Counted from the stretch's first letter, positions 22,163 through 32,320 are shown. The stretch: DNA of 64,000 bases from Herbaspirillum seropedicae (GCF_001040945.1 NZ_CP011930.1:3343021-3407020); one strand, 5' to 3'. Notes: generated by a model from the sequence alone, not told the origin. Numbers and translations are program-made.

Positions 22163-22588
22163 TTAACGCGAATAGACGTTCAGCGCCGGGAAGAAGTAGG
22201 CGATTTCGACCTTGGCGGTCTCATCAGCGTCCGAACCGTGCACGGCGTTGGCGTCGATGGAGTCAGCGAAGTCGGCACGGATGGTGCCCTTCTCGGCCTT
22301 CTTCGGATCGGTAGCGCCCATCAGGTCGCGGTTCTTCAGGATCGCGCCTTCGCCTTCCAGCACCTGGATCATGACCGGGCCGGAAACCATGAAGTCCACC
22401 AGATCCTTGAAGAAAGGACGCTCGCGGTGCACGGCGTAGAAGCCTTCTGCCTCAGCGCGCGACAGTTGTGCCATGCGGGCGGCGATGACCTTCAGGCCAG
22501 CGTTTTCGAAACGGGTGTAGATCTGGCCGATCACGTTCTTGGCGACGGCGTCGGGCTTGATGATCGACAGGGTGCGTTCAATTGCCAT
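22163..22588 (-). CDS. ndk: Nucleoside diphosphate kinase
   Basis: A 141-residue enzyme of normal length. It moves the gamma-phosphate of ATP to nucleoside diphosphates through a phosphohistidine. IKPDAVAKN is near the N-terminus, and the active-site His lies in [15 protein letters not shown] sequence ([12 protein letters not shown], His about 117). It is 96 bp upstream of rlmN. A promoter with an extended -10 element is predicted at 22651-22683. Confidence 0.97.
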   Translation of the reverse strand: MAIERTLSIIKPDAVAKNVIGQIYTRFENAGLKVIAARMAQLSRAEAEGFYAVHRERPFFKDLVDFMVSGPVMIQVLEGEGAILKNRDLMGATDPKKAEKGTIRADFADSIDANAVHGSDADETAKVEIAYFFPALNVYSR

Positions 22589-22650
22589 GAGAAAAACTCC
22601 AATAAAAATAAAGGCTTAAAGCCAAGAATTGATAATTCGATGAACCTTGT

Positions 22651-22683
22651 ATTTTAGCATGAAACCATTAGATATCATGTCAA
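22651..22683 (-). promoter_or_regulatory. Predicted ndk promoter (extended -10)
   Basis: On the minus strand TTGACA at 22683-22678 and TGCTAAAAT at 22659-22651. The spacer between TTGACA and TAAAAT is 21 bp, longer than the usual 17, so the extended -10 (TGC before TAAAAT) may do the work. The leader would be about 55 nt. Confidence 0.35.
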
Positions 22684-22863
22684 TTCACCTCCTTTGACAT
22701 CCCATCTGCCGGACCTGGACGACATGCACCACAACGGAGCAGCGTCCATGCAGCCATCATTCATATATTGCTGCCGGATATCGAACCAGAGCGAGGGAAG
22801 ACTTGTCTTAGCAATGAGCCGCCGTGCTATCCTGTGGCTCGCATTCAACGCCTTGGAGGACAC

Positions 22864-23553
22864 ATGAACAACCTGGACACGACCTTTGGCCACTCGACCA
22901 CAAGTCTGGCCACCCGCAACCGCGTGCTGCGCAACACCTACTGGCTGCTCGCACTGTCGATGATTCCGACCGTGCTGGGGGCGTGGCTGGGCGTGCAGCT
23001 GCACTTCAGCCTCTTTGCCGGCAGCCCGATGATCAGCTTCGTGCTGTTCCTGGCGATTGCCTTCGGCTTCTTCTACGCCATCGAAAAGACCAAGAATTCC
23101 GGCCTGGGCGTGGCTTTCCTGCTGGGCTTCACGTTCTTCATGGGCCTGATGCTGTCGCGCCTGATCGAGTTCACGCTGGGCTTTTCCAACGGCGCCGGGC
23201 TGATCATGACCGCCTTCGGCGGCACCGCGATCATCTTCTGCGGCATGGCGACCATCGCCACCGTGTCCAAGCGCGACTTCTCGGGCCTGGGCAAGTGGCT
23301 CTTCGCGGGCGTGCTGGTGATCCTGGTGGCGGCGCTGGCCAACATCTTCCTGCAACTGCCGGCGCTGCAGCTGACCATCTCGATGGTCGCCATCGCGATC
23401 TTCTCCGCCTACATCCTGTTTGACGTGCAACAGGTAGTCAATGGCGGCGAAACCAACTATATCTCGGCCACGCTGGCGATCTACCTGGACGTCTACAACG
23501 TCTTCGCCAACCTGCTGTCCATTCTGGGCATCGTAGGCGGCAACCGCGACTGA
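22864..23553 (+). CDS. Bax inhibitor-1/YccA family membrane protein
   Basis: A 229-residue protein with about seven hydrophobic segments, the BI-1 fold. The start MNNLDTTFGHSTTSL follows TTGGAGGACAC, a good ribosome binding site. The acidic residues of the family are seen near the C-terminus (YILFDVQQVVNGGETNYISATLAIYLDVYN). Bacterial members such as YccA inhibit the FtsH protease, and YetJ is a pH-sensitive calcium leak channel. The window also encodes HflKC, so an FtsH link is plausible but inferred. Confidence 0.9.
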   Translation: MNNLDTTFGHSTTSLATRNRVLRNTYWLLALSMIPTVLGAWLGVQLHFSLFAGSPMISFVLFLAIAFGFFYAIEKTKNSGLGVAFLLGFTFFMGLMLSRLIEFTLGFSNGAGLIMTAFGGTAIIFCGMATIATVSKRDFSGLGKWLFAGVLVILVAALANIFLQLPALQLTISMVAIAIFSAYILFDVQQVVNGGETNYISATLAIYLDVYNVFANLLSILGIVGGNRD

Positions 23554-23583
23554 ACCTTGCCTGAACTGCAATAAACCGCAATA

Positions 23584-23609
23584 AAAAAGCCGGCGCAAGC
23601 CGGCTTTTT
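23584..23609. terminator. Bidirectional intrinsic terminator
   Basis: Stem AAAAAGCCGGC/GCCGGCTTTTT with a GCAA (GNRA-type) loop. It lies between the convergent BI-1 gene and rlmD. Confidence 0.88.
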
Positions 23610-23628
23610 CACATCGGGCGAGCCCGGC

Positions 23629-24990
23629 TCATTCGGGCAAGTCAAAGACAGCGATCGACTCGACGTGCGCCGTATGCGGGAACATGTTGACCACGCCGGC
23701 ATACTTGAGCGCATAACCGCCCAGATGCACCAGCATGCCGGCGTCACGCGCCAGCGTGGCCGGGTTGCAAGAGACATAGACAATGCGCTTGGGCTTGAGA
23801 TGCTGCTGCTCGGGCGGCAGCTCGACCAGCGCCTTGCATACTTCCATGGCGCCCTCGCGCGGCGGATCGATCAGCATGCGATCAAACTTGCCCAAGGCGA
23901 CAAAGTCCTCCGGCTTGGCCTCGAAGAGGTTGCGGCAATAGAAGCTGGTCTTGGCGTCCACGCCATTGACCTTGGCATTGTCCAGCGCCCGCTCGGTCAA
24001 GGCGGTACTGCCTTCGATCCCCACCACTTCGCGCGCCAGCGTGGCGATGGGCAGCGTGAAGTTGCCCAGCCCGCAGAACAGGTCTGCCACGCGGTCTTGC
24101 GGCTGCACGTCCAGCAGACGCAAGGCGCGCGCAACCAGCACCCGATTGATCTGGTGGTTGACCTGGGTAAAGTCGGTGGGCTTGAAGGGCATGCGGATGC
24201 CGAATTCCGGCAGCGTATATTGCAGGCGCGATTGCGCCGGATAGTACGGCGCAGCCGTATCCGGACCCTTGGTCTGCAGCCACCACTCGATCTTGTGCTC
24301 GTCCGCAAAGCTCTTGAGCAGGACCTCATCGGCCGGCGACAGCGCTTCCATGATGCGCAAGACCAGCACGGTCACCTTGTTGCCATCGTCCCCCTCACCC
24401 ACGGCCAGTTCGATCTGCGGCATACGGTCCCGGATGGACAGCCCGGCCACCAGCTCACGCAGCGGCACCAGCATGGCCGAGACATTGGGCGGAAGGATTT
24501 CGCAGGTCTTCATGTCGGCGATGAAGGAAGAGCGCTTCTCGTGGAAGCCCACCAGCACCCCGCCCTTCTTGGCCACATGGCGCACCGAGATGCGGGCGCG
24601 GTAGCGATAGCCCCAGGTCGGGCCATAGATGGGACGCAGCATCACCTCGGCCTTGGTCTTGCCCAGGTGCCAGAGGTTGTCTTCCAGCACGCGCTGCTTC
24701 ATGGCGACCTGGGCCGAGGGCTCCAGGTGCTGCATGGCGCAGCCGCCACAGGTGCCGAAGTAGTCGCAGCGCGGCTTGACCCGCAGCGAGGACTCGCTGT
24801 GCAGCGTGGTCATCACGCCGGCTTCCCACTTGGGCTTCTTGCGATAGGACTGGAAACTGACCCGCTCGCCCGGCAAAGCGCCTTCGACGAAGATGACCTT
24901 GCCTTGCGTGCCGTCCTCGTTTTCGAGGTGGCCAACGCCGCGCCCGTCCATGTCGAGCGACTTGATTTCGATGATGATGTCTTGTTGCAT
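23629..24990 (-). CDS. rlmD: 23S rRNA (uracil-1939-C5)-methyltransferase RlmD
   Basis: A 453-residue RumA-type enzyme when started at MQQDIIIEIKSLDMDG (24990). An upstream in-frame start at 25119 adds an unlikely tail. The TRAM domain comes first. The [4Fe-4S] motif is CDYFGTCGGCAMQHL. The Rossmann methyltransferase domain has DLFCGLGNFTLP. The catalytic Cys is in YVSCNPATLARD. It methylates uridine 1939 of 23S rRNA. It is convergent with the BI-1 gene. Confidence 0.94.
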   Translation of the reverse strand: MQQDIIIEIKSLDMDGRGVGHLENEDGTQGKVIFVEGALPGERVSFQSYRKKPKWEAGVMTTLHSESSLRVKPRCDYFGTCGGCAMQHLEPSAQVAMKQRVLEDNLWHLGKTKAEVMLRPIYGPTWGYRYRARISVRHVAKKGGVLVGFHEKRSSFIADMKTCEILPPNVSAMLVPLRELVAGLSIRDRMPQIELAVGEGDDGNKVTVLVLRIMEALSPADEVLLKSFADEHKIEWWLQTKGPDTAAPYYPAQSRLQYTLPEFGIRMPFKPTDFTQVNHQINRVLVARALRLLDVQPQDRVADLFCGLGNFTLPIATLAREVVGIEGSTALTERALDNAKVNGVDAKTSFYCRNLFEAKPEDFVALGKFDRMLIDPPREGAMEVCKALVELPPEQQHLKPKRIVYVSCNPATLARDAGMLVHLGGYALKYAGVVNMFPHTAHVESIAVFDLPE

Positions 24991-25157
24991 GAGGGAAACC
25001 ACGAGGGTGGGACCGGAGTCCGCTGCCAAAAAACAAAAGCGGTATTGTCCGCGATCCGGCGGCGCGAGGGAAGCGCGATGCGCCTGTCGCAGCGCACCGT
25101 TCACGCAAAAGGTGATCAAACCGGAAAGAAAACAGCCGCGCCAGGCCGCCGCGCAGC

Positions 25158-26171
25158 TTAGAACAAGGCGTCGCGCCCCACCCCGCGCGACGTCAGCAGG
25201 CGCTTGAGCTTGATCAGCGCCTCCTGTTGCACCTGACGCACACGCTCGCGGGTGATGCCCATCTCGCTGGCCAACTGCTCCAGGGTGGACGGGTCGTCAT
25301 TGTCCAGGCCGAAACGCCGCGCCACCACCACCCGTTGCTTTTCCGACAGGCTCTTGAGCCATTCGCGGATCAGCACGGCCATCTCCTGGCTCTCGGCACG
25401 GGTATCGGGATGCTCTTCCACGGCGCTGGGCAAGAGGTCCATGAGGCTGGCCTGCGGGTCGTTGTCCAGCGGCGTATCCAGGGAGGCGGCGTGCTCGGAC
25501 AGGGCCAGCACGTCCTGCACCTCTTCCACCGGGCGATCGACCAGATGGGCGATATCCTCGGCGCTGGCGTCGCGACCGTCGCGCTGCTGCGCCTCCAGGT
25601 GATACTTGGCGCGCAGGATCTGGTTCAGTTCACGCACCATGTGGACCGGCAAGCGCACCGTGCGCGCCTGGTTCATGATGGCGCGCTCGATGCTCTGGCG
25701 TATCCACCAGGTGGCATAGGTCGAAAAACGGAAACCGCGCTCGGGCTCGAACTTGTCGATGGCGCGCATGAGGCCCAGGTTGCCCTCTTCGATGAGGTCC
25801 AGCAGGGCCACGCCGCGGTTGATGTAGTGCTTGGCAATGGACACCACCAGCCGCAGGTTGTGCTCGATCATCTTCTGGCGCGCCACGAATTCACCCGCCT
25901 TGGCCTGGGTGGCGAAATGCAACTCCTCGGCGGCCGTCAACAGGGGCTTGGCGCCGATCTTGTTCAGATAGTGCTGGGTGGTATCGGTGGAAAGCTCGGC
26001 GGCGAGCACCTTCTTGAGCTCGTCCACACCCTCGGCGGGCGCGGCTTCCTGGACTTCTTCGCCGGCATCGCCGTCGATCACTTCCGGTTCATCTATCTCA
26101 TCAACAGAATCGTCCAATTCCTCTTCACGAGGGTCCTGGTCTGGCAAGTGATCGCGGCGATTGCTTGTCAT
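25158..26171 (-). CDS. rpoS: RNA polymerase sigma factor RpoS
   Basis: A 337-residue group-2 sigma factor, slightly longer than E. coli RpoS because of an acidic N-terminus (about 45 residues of D/E-rich sequence). Region 1.2 starts near [19 protein letters not shown]. Region 2 has [37 protein letters not shown], nearly identical to RpoS. Region 4 carries the helix-turn-helix ([22 protein letters not shown]). It is the general stress and stationary-phase sigma factor. It lies 3 bp downstream of nlpD; in other bacteria the main rpoS promoter lies inside nlpD. Confidence 0.95.
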   Translation of the reverse strand: MTSNRRDHLPDQDPREEELDDSVDEIDEPEVIDGDAGEEVQEAAPAEGVDELKKVLAAELSTDTTQHYLNKIGAKPLLTAAEELHFATQAKAGEFVARQKMIEHNLRLVVSIAKHYINRGVALLDLIEEGNLGLMRAIDKFEPERGFRFSTYATWWIRQSIERAIMNQARTVRLPVHMVRELNQILRAKYHLEAQQRDGRDASAEDIAHLVDRPVEEVQDVLALSEHAASLDTPLDNDPQASLMDLLPSAVEEHPDTRAESQEMAVLIREWLKSLSEKQRVVVARRFGLDNDDPSTLEQLASEMGITRERVRQVQQEALIKLKRLLTSRGVGRDALF

Positions 26172-26174
26172 ACG

Positions 26175-27173
26175 CTAACGTGGCGGTAAGTATTTGGAAG
26201 GATCAACAGGCTTGCCCTGCTGGCGGATTTCGAAGTGCAGCTTGACGGTATCACTGTCGGACTTGCCCATCTCGGCGATCTTCTGCCCCTTGGTGACGCT
26301 CTGGCCTTCCTTGACCAGGATGGTCTGGTTGTGCGCATACGCCGACAACAGGTTGCTGGTGTGCTTGATGATGACCAGGTTGCCATAGCCACGGATGCCG
26401 CTGCCGGCATACATGACCTTGCCCGCACCGGCGGCCAGCACGGCCTGCCCGGCCTTGCCGGCGATGTCCACGCCCTTCTTGCCACCTTCGAAGGTGCCCA
26501 CCACCTTGCCTTCGGCAGGCCACATCCACGAGACGCCTTCATCATCGGCCGCGGCCTGGCTGGCAGCGGCGGCCGGCTTGTCGGCTGCATGCGGCTGCTC
26601 GGCCTTGGCCGGGGCGGAAGGCGCGGCCGATGCAACCGATGTACCCGAGGCAGCCGGCGCGGAAGGCGCGTCAGGCTTTTCCAGCTCGGCCAGTGCGCTT
26701 TCCGAATACGGACGCTTGTCGCCGCGCGGACCGGTCTTGTTGCTGCCCACCGGCACCGGCGCTGCCGGCGCCGAGGTGCCAGGCGCGCCCAGCGGCTTGA
26801 CCTCCAGACCCGCCGCCGGCGAAGCTGCAATCGCCGCGGTCTGGGCCGTACCCGGTGCGCGGTCCGGAGGGGCCACGCGCAAGGTTTGATCGACCTTGAT
26901 GTCATTCGGGTTGGTCAGGTTGTTCCAGGCCACGATGTCGCGCCAGTTCTGACCTGCCTCCAGGGCGATACGGTACAGGGTATCGCCTTTCTTGACGGTA
27001 TAGTACCCACGTCCCGACGGCGCAGGGGCGGCGGGCGCGGTCGCCGCATCGACAACCTTGCCAGTGCTGCTGGTGCGCTCCACGACGGGGGCCGGCTGCT
27101 GATTCGGTGTCGAGCCGCAGGCGGCCAGCAGACTCACGACACTCCCCAATACAGCCAAACGAATTTTCTTCAT
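26175..27173 (-). CDS. nlpD: NlpD-like murein hydrolase activator lipoprotein (LysM + M23)
   Basis: A 332-residue lipoprotein with lipobox LLAAC (about residue 19). One LysM domain binds peptidoglycan (about 55-98, YYTVKKGDTLYRIALEAGQNW...). A long Ala/Pro-rich linker precedes the C-terminal M23 domain (GVDIAGKAGQAVLAAGAGKVMY, then HTSNLLSAYAHNQ). The first zinc-ligand position of active M23 enzymes (HxxxD) is replaced by KGVDIAG, so it is probably not a peptidase. In E. coli NlpD activates amidase AmiC during cell separation. The order pcm-nlpD-rpoS is conserved. Confidence 0.92.
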   Translation of the reverse strand: MKKIRLAVLGSVVSLLAACGSTPNQQPAPVVERTSSTGKVVDAATAPAAPAPSGRGYYTVKKGDTLYRIALEAGQNWRDIVAWNNLTNPNDIKVDQTLRVAPPDRAPGTAQTAAIAASPAAGLEVKPLGAPGTSAPAAPVPVGSNKTGPRGDKRPYSESALAELEKPDAPSAPAASGTSVASAAPSAPAKAEQPHAADKPAAAASQAAADDEGVSWMWPAEGKVVGTFEGGKKGVDIAGKAGQAVLAAGAGKVMYAGSGIRGYGNLVIIKHTSNLLSAYAHNQTILVKEGQSVTKGQKIAEMGKSDSDTVKLHFEIRQQGKPVDPSKYLPPR

Positions 27174-27400
27174 GCTCTTACGTTAGATTTTGTACGACGC
27201 TAGTTGACCCGCAGCCAGCGCCAGAAGTTCATCAGGGAAAGACAGCCCACCCTCTGCATGCGAGCGTCATCCGATGCGGCTTGACCTGCTTGTGCCTGGT
27301 GACGCCCATTCCCCGTATCGACGATTGCCGGCAGATCCCGGTCTGGACCGGCCCTGCCATTCATTTTAAATTGCCCATGCCGCCGAGGCTGGCCGCGCCA

Positions 27401-28366
27401 TTACACGGTACCCGGGCGCAGCGGCACGAAATGGCATTGCTCCAGCGTGGTGCGGCGCCAGTCGCGCGGTCCTACCCGTTCTATCAACTCCAGTACCTGC
27501 TGCCGTTCACCCACGGGGGCGACCAGGCGGCCACCGACGGCCAACTGCTCCAGCAAGGCCTGCGGCACCTCCAGCCCGGCAGCTGCCAGGATGATGCCGT
27601 CAAAAGGCGCCACCTGCGGCAGGCCAAGCATACCATCTCCGTAATGCAAGCGGATGTTTGCCACCCGCAATGGACGCAGATTGGTCTTGGCCAGTTCGTG
27701 CAGAGGCTTGATGCGCTCGATGGAATACACCTCACCCGCCACCCGGGACAGCACGGCCGCCTGATAACCGCAGCCGGTCCCGATCTCCAGCACCCGGTCC
27801 AGCCGGCCGCCATGGCGGTTCTGGCGCATGATCTCGATCATCCGCGCCACGATATAGGGTTGGGAAATGGTCTGGTGATGGCCGATGGGCAAGGAAGCAT
27901 CGATATAGGCCTGACTGGCCAGACCCGGCTCCACGAACATGTGGCGCGGCACCGCCTCCAGCGCCGCCAGCACCTTGGCGTCAGCTACCCCCTGCTTGGC
28001 CACGCGCGCCACCATGGCCTTGCGCACGGCTTCGGAAGCCAGCGGCGAGGCGTGATGGGAAGCGTTGGTCTGGGTCACCGTCATGACATTGCTGACCGCA
28101 GTGCGCGGCACCGGCGCGGCGCTCAGCAGGGGCTGGGCTGGCGGCACGGGCGCGCGCGGTGGCGCCGGAGGCGGGCGCAATGCCTGCGCCAGCCCCTGCT
28201 GCACCGGCTTGAGCGCAGCGCGCTGGGACGACTGGGCGGCATTCTTGGCGGCCGTCTGGGTGGTCGCCTGGGGGCGGCCAGCCGCGTCCCGCCCGACTCC
28301 TGCAGCCTTCTTCTTGTCCACCACCGAGGACAGCGAGAGCGGAAAGCGGCTGGTCTTGTCGCTCAT
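27401..28366 (-). CDS. pcm: Protein-L-isoaspartate O-methyltransferase with long N-terminal extension
   Basis: A 321-residue enzyme, about 100 residues longer than usual. The catalytic domain starts near residue 100 ([16 protein letters not shown]) and has the SAM loop [16 protein letters not shown]. It methylates abnormal isoaspartyl residues to start their repair. The first 94 residues are Ala/Pro/Gln-rich and low in complexity. The start overlaps the surE stop by 4 bp (ATGA), which favours the long form; Met-95 (28084) is the alternative. Confidence 0.93.
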   Translation of the reverse strand: MSDKTSRFPLSLSSVVDKKKAAGVGRDAAGRPQATTQTAAKNAAQSSQRAALKPVQQGLAQALRPPPAPPRAPVPPAQPLLSAAPVPRTAVSNVMTVTQTNASHHASPLASEAVRKAMVARVAKQGVADAKVLAALEAVPRHMFVEPGLASQAYIDASLPIGHHQTISQPYIVARMIEIMRQNRHGGRLDRVLEIGTGCGYQAAVLSRVAGEVYSIERIKPLHELAKTNLRPLRVANIRLHYGDGMLGLPQVAPFDGIILAAAGLEVPQALLEQLAVGGRLVAPVGERQQVLELIERVGPRDWRRTTLEQCHFVPLRPGTV

Positions 28367-29100
28367 GCAAGCGCTTTCTTCAGGTTGGCCAGTTGGGCGG
28401 TATGGGTCAGGTCGATCTGTAGCGGGGTGATGGAGACATACCCCTGCGCGGTGGCATGGAAATCGGTTCCCTCGCCGCCATCGCGGGCCGCACCGGCCGG
28501 GCCGATCCAGTACAGGTCGCGGCCATGCGGATCGGTCAGCTTGTGGACCGGCTCGGACACGTGGCGCTTGCCCAGCCGCGTGGCCTGAGTGCCCTTGATC
28601 TCTTCATAGGGCAGATTGGGAATGTTGACGTTGAGCAGATAGGGCTGCGGCAGCGCATCGAAGCGGCGCTCGACGATCTCGCGGGCGATGCGCGCAGCCG
28701 ACTTCAGCTCGGCCCATCCCTTGTGCAATTGCGAAAAGGCGATCGAGGGGATGCCGAACAGGAACCCCTCGGTCGCGGCCGCCACGGTTCCCGAATACAG
28801 CGTGTCGTCGCCCATGTTCTGCCCCTGGTTGATGCCGGAGACGATCAGGTCGGGACGTTCCTTGAGCAAGCCCGTCAATGCGACGTGGACGCAATCGGAG
28901 GGCGTGCCGTTGAGATAGTAGAAGCCGTTGGCGGCCTGCTCCACCCACAGCGGACGATCCAGCGTCAGGGAATTGGAGCTGCCTGAGCGGTTGCTGTCGG
29001 GGGCCACTACGGTAATGTCGGCGATGGGCGCCAGCACCTCGGCCAGGGCGTTGATGCCGGGCGCGAGATAACCATCGTCGTTGCTGATGAGGATTTTCAT
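28363..29100 (-). CDS. surE: 5'/3'-nucleotidase SurE
   Basis: A 245-residue protein starting at [16 protein letters not shown]; the upstream in-frame extension to 29151 is not conserved-looking. NDDG supplies the metal-binding aspartates, with [12 protein letters not shown] later. It removes phosphate from nucleoside monophosphates and short polyphosphates in stationary phase. It is the first gene of surE-pcm-nlpD-rpoS and overlaps pcm by 4 bp. Confidence 0.96.
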   Translation of the reverse strand: MKILISNDDGYLAPGINALAEVLAPIADITVVAPDSNRSGSSNSLTLDRPLWVEQAANGFYYLNGTPSDCVHVALTGLLKERPDLIVSGINQGQNMGDDTLYSGTVAAATEGFLFGIPSIAFSQLHKGWAELKSAARIAREIVERRFDALPQPYLLNVNIPNLPYEEIKGTQATRLGKRHVSEPVHKLTDPHGRDLYWIGPAGAARDGGEGTDFHATAQGYVSITPLQIDLTHTAQLANLKKALA

Positions 29101-29184
29101 GGGCTGAATTTTAACCGAAGCCGGGCCTTGGACAGCCCTCTCGCCAGACATTCTGATGCAGCCTCGCGCACCCGGCGGGACGGC

Positions 29185-30132
29185 CTATTCCTGCGCGCTC
29201 AGTTCCTGGTAGACGTAGGCCGACAACACCAGCTTGTCACGCACGGTCATGTTGGAAAATTCCACCCCGTACTGGTAGAAATCGGCCTCCCCCAGCGCTT
29301 CCACGGTACGCAGCACCACCCGCAGATCCAGGGTCAGTTGCTGGTCGGCTACAGAAGCCACAAAGCGCAGCCTGCCGACCACGCCCTTCTGCGCAGCCAC
29401 CCTGCCAGACAAGGACGTCGCCACCAGCGACGCCCCGGCCAGGCTCAGGTCGATCACGCTGGCCGCCACGGGAGTATTACCGTCCACCTCCAGATAGCCC
29501 TCTGCCCCCACCGGCACCCGGGTGGCCTGGCGGATCACGGTGGAGCGGACCTCGCGCGGCATCGCCAGGTGCAGGTAGACGAAAGGCGTCTGCTGGTACT
29601 TCAGCAACTGGGACGAAAACGCATAGGCCCGGCGCCCCGTCAGGGCTCGCACCACGAAGGCCTGCCCATCGCGCATGAACAATTGCTTGCCATCCTTCTG
29701 CGGCGCGGTCACCAGGATACTGCGGCCGGGCAGGCAACCCACGAGGTTGACCGCATAGCGCTGGGCGGCGTCCTCAGCCAATTGCAGCCACAAGGTGTCG
29801 CCGATCTGCCAGCGCACTTCTTCCATGGTGATCACCGTCTGCTGGCCACGCGCAGCGGCAGCAGGCTTGACGGGCCGCTTGCCGCCGACCTTCTTGCGCA
29901 ATACATCGCGCGCCTGGGGCAAGGGCACTGACTCGGTATCCGGCTCGGCCACCCAGCGGGCATTGCGGTAAAGACCATTCTCGATCAGGCCGGCCAGTTG
30001 GTCGGGCGTGTCGATCATGGTGCCGCGCGCCAGCAGCAGTTTGCCGACCTCGTTGTAAATGGGCCAGGGCGCGGGCTTGCCCAAGACCAGCTCGGTGGCG
30101 CGCACCGGCACCAGGGAAGTGTGATCAGCCAT
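29185..30132 (-). CDS. YcgR-like PilZ domain protein (predicted cyclic di-GMP receptor)
   Basis: A 315-residue protein. The C-terminal PilZ domain (about 196-310) keeps both cyclic-di-GMP motifs: RQATR (Arg-201 and Arg-205, RxxxR) and DLSLAG (Asp-228, Ser-230, Gly-233, DxSxxG). The middle part (about 105-190) looks like the YcgR N-terminal beta domain (GDTLWLQL...RYAVNLVGCLPGRSILVTAP). The first 90 residues (YNEVGKLLLARGTMIDTPDQL) are a separate unit seen in other signalling proteins. It would sense cyclic di-GMP and may brake flagella, but it is 30 kb from motAB. It lies 1 bp downstream of the helicase gene. Confidence 0.85.
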   Translation of the reverse strand: MADHTSLVPVRATELVLGKPAPWPIYNEVGKLLLARGTMIDTPDQLAGLIENGLYRNARWVAEPDTESVPLPQARDVLRKKVGGKRPVKPAAAARGQQTVITMEEVRWQIGDTLWLQLAEDAAQRYAVNLVGCLPGRSILVTAPQKDGKQLFMRDGQAFVVRALTGRRAYAFSSQLLKYQQTPFVYLHLAMPREVRSTVIRQATRVPVGAEGYLEVDGNTPVAASVIDLSLAGASLVATSLSGRVAAQKGVVGRLRFVASVADQQLTLDLRVVLRTVEALGEADFYQYGVEFSNMTVRDKLVLSAYVYQELSAQE

Positions 30133-30133
30133 T

Positions 30134-32320
30134 TCAGTGTTGCTCCGGACCAGCGCCCTCGCCTGCAGCCGCCGCCCGGCGCGCATCCTGCTCGCGGAAG
30201 AAGGCTTGCACCACCTCCTGCTCGCGGGTGCGCTTGAACGGTGGCAGGCTCTGCCAGATGCGGCGGCCATAGTTCTTGGTAATGATGCGGGGGTCGCAGA
30301 TCATCAGTACGCCCCGGTCGCCCTCGTCACGGATCAGGCGGCCCGCGCCCTGCTTGAGGTTGATGATGGCCGCAGGCAGTTGATGATGGACGAAGCCGTT
30401 CAAGCCCTGCTTTTCCATCTCGCTGATGCGCGCTGCCAGTACCGGGTCATCGGGCGGGGAGAACGGCAGCTTGTCGATGATGACCAGCGAGAGCGCATCG
30501 CCGCGCACGTCCACGCCTTCCCAGAAGCTCTGGCTGCCGATCAGCACGCCATTGCCGGCGGCACGGAAACGGTCCAGCAATTCGGTGCGTCCAGCCTCCC
30601 CCTGCACGAACAGCGGGAAGGCATGGCCGCGCGCCTCGAATTCGGCGCGCAGGCGTTCGGCCGCACGATTGACCGCGCGCAGCGTGGTACAGAGGAAGAA
30701 GCAGCGACCACCGGCCGCCTCGATGATGGGCAGCGCGGCGTCGATGACCGCGTCGGTGTATTCGAAGGAATTGGGTTGCGGCAGGTTTTGCGGCACGTAC
30801 AGGATGCCCTGCTCGCCATAGTTGAACGGGCTGGGCCAGGACTGCGCCGGTGCATTCCACAAGCCCATCTGGGCGGCGTAGTGATTGAAATCCTTCTTCA
30901 CCGCCAGCGTGGCCGAGGTAAATATCCAGGAACGCGGCGTACCTTCCCGCTGCTTGTTGAAGATGGGAGCGATCGACAGCGGCGTGCGGTGCAGTTGCAG
31001 GGAGGACTGGAAAGCCTCCACCCACAAGACGTAGAAGGGTTTCTGGCCAGACGGCTCCTGTTGCTCATCACCCGACTCCGCGCGCTTGGCTTCGGCAGGC
31101 TTGGCCGCCGCCTTGGCGGCCGCTTCGGCCTGGATCTTCTCCAGCTCCTCGGGCGTACCCCAGTTTTCCAGTTGGCGCAGCAATTCGTTGGCGCGGTCGC
31201 GACACTGCTCGATGGTCTCGGCGCGCTCGGCCTGCTTCTCCAGCACGGTGATCATGTCGTCCATGCAGTCCTTGAGCGTATCGAGGGCCGGGAAGAAGGT
31301 GCTGGAGGGTGCGATCTGGTTCAGCGCCAGGCGCACCGAGTCTTCGGAAAACGCCAGCCGCAGATCGCGCGCGGCACGCTCTACCGGAGCCACCAGACGC
31401 GCCCAGTCGGCGCCGTCACGGGCATGCGACAGGCCTTCGGCCAGCACGTCGCGGCACAGCTCCAGGATCTGCGAGGTCGAGATCGTCTCGCCAAAGAACA
31501 GCGTGGCGGTATCCGGCAACTGGTGGGCCTCATCGAAGATCACGGTATTGGCCGAGGGCAGCAGTTCGGCGATGCCGGTGTCCTTCAGGGCCACGTCGGC
31601 AAAGAAGAGGTGATGGTTGACCACCACCACATCGGCCTGCTGGGCTTCCTTGCGCGCCTTCATGACAAAGCAATCCTGGTAATACTGGCATTCCGCGCCA
31701 AAGCAGGTATCGCGGGTAGACGTCACCAGATTCCATACCGAGGCTGTTTCCGGCACCTTGGTCAGCTCGGCCTTGTCGCCGGATGAGGTGGATTTGACGA
31801 AGCGCGAAATCTCGCGCAGATAGCCCACATCCTCGCGCGCGGTCAGGCGGCCGTTCTGCAGCGTGCGCTCCAGGTGGAAATGGCAGACGTAGTTGCTGCG
31901 CCCCTTGAGCAAGGCCACCGAGACCGGTGCGTGCAGGGCCTTGCGCACGGTCGGGATGTCGCGGTTGAACAGTTGGTCCTGCAAGGTCTTGGTGCCGGTG
32001 GAGACGATGGTCTTGCCGCCCCACAGCAGCGCCGGCACCAGATAGGCGAAGGTCTTGCCGGTGCCGGTACCTGCCTCGGCGATCAGGGTCCCCTGGCCGG
32101 CGATGGCCGTGGCGATGGCCTTGGCCATCTCGGTCTGGGCATGGCGGGGCCGGTAGCTGCCCACGGCGCCGCCCAAGGGGCCGCCCGCGCCGAACAGACG
32201 GTCGATCTCGGCGTCGTGGACGCCCGGCGCCGCGACCGCAGCCGCGTCTTCGGGCGTTGCGGGAGTGAGGTCGCTGGCACTGCGATCGGGGATCTCGGCG
32301 GGGGCTTCTGGAGCAGTCAC
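30134..32320 (-). CDS. DinG/YoaA-family ATP-dependent DNA helicase
   Basis: A 728-residue superfamily 2 helicase when started at GTG 32320; an ATG at 32377 adds 19 residues that look spurious (SHCCGLRCLTLFYRF). Walker A is AEAGTGTGKTFAYLVPALLW. Walker B is FDEAHQLPD (DEAH). Four cysteines fit the XPD-type iron-sulfur domain (NYVC, then CFGAEC and YYQDC). It probably acts in DNA repair, unwinding R-loops or forks. Long Glu/Ala linker sequence lies near the middle (AAAKAAAKPAEAKRAES). The DinG or YoaA ortholog cannot be separated by eye. Confidence 0.9.
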   Translation of the reverse strand: MTAPEAPAEIPDRSASDLTPATPEDAAAVAAPGVHDAEIDRLFGAGGPLGGAVGSYRPRHAQTEMAKAIATAIAGQGTLIAEAGTGTGKTFAYLVPALLWGGKTIVSTGTKTLQDQLFNRDIPTVRKALHAPVSVALLKGRSNYVCHFHLERTLQNGRLTAREDVGYLREISRFVKSTSSGDKAELTKVPETASVWNLVTSTRDTCFGAECQYYQDCFVMKARKEAQQADVVVVNHHLFFADVALKDTGIAELLPSANTVIFDEAHQLPDTATLFFGETISTSQILELCRDVLAEGLSHARDGADWARLVAPVERAARDLRLAFSEDSVRLALNQIAPSSTFFPALDTLKDCMDDMITVLEKQAERAETIEQCRDRANELLRQLENWGTPEELEKIQAEAAAKAAAKPAEAKRAESGDEQQEPSGQKPFYVLWVEAFQSSLQLHRTPLSIAPIFNKQREGTPRSWIFTSATLAVKKDFNHYAAQMGLWNAPAQSWPSPFNYGEQGILYVPQNLPQPNSFEYTDAVIDAALPIIEAAGGRCFFLCTTLRAVNRAAERLRAEFEARGHAFPLFVQGEAGRTELLDRFRAAGNGVLIGSQSFWEGVDVRGDALSLVIIDKLPFSPPDDPVLAARISEMEKQGLNGFVHHQLPAAIINLKQGAGRLIRDEGDRGVLMICDPRIITKNYGRRIWQSLPPFKRTREQEVVQAFFREQDARRAAAAGEGAGPEQH

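Noticed and set aside
22675..23598. 307-residue minus-strand frame over the BI-1 gene
   Set aside because: His/Gln/Arg-rich shadow; the plus-strand protein has regular membrane helices and a ribosome binding site.
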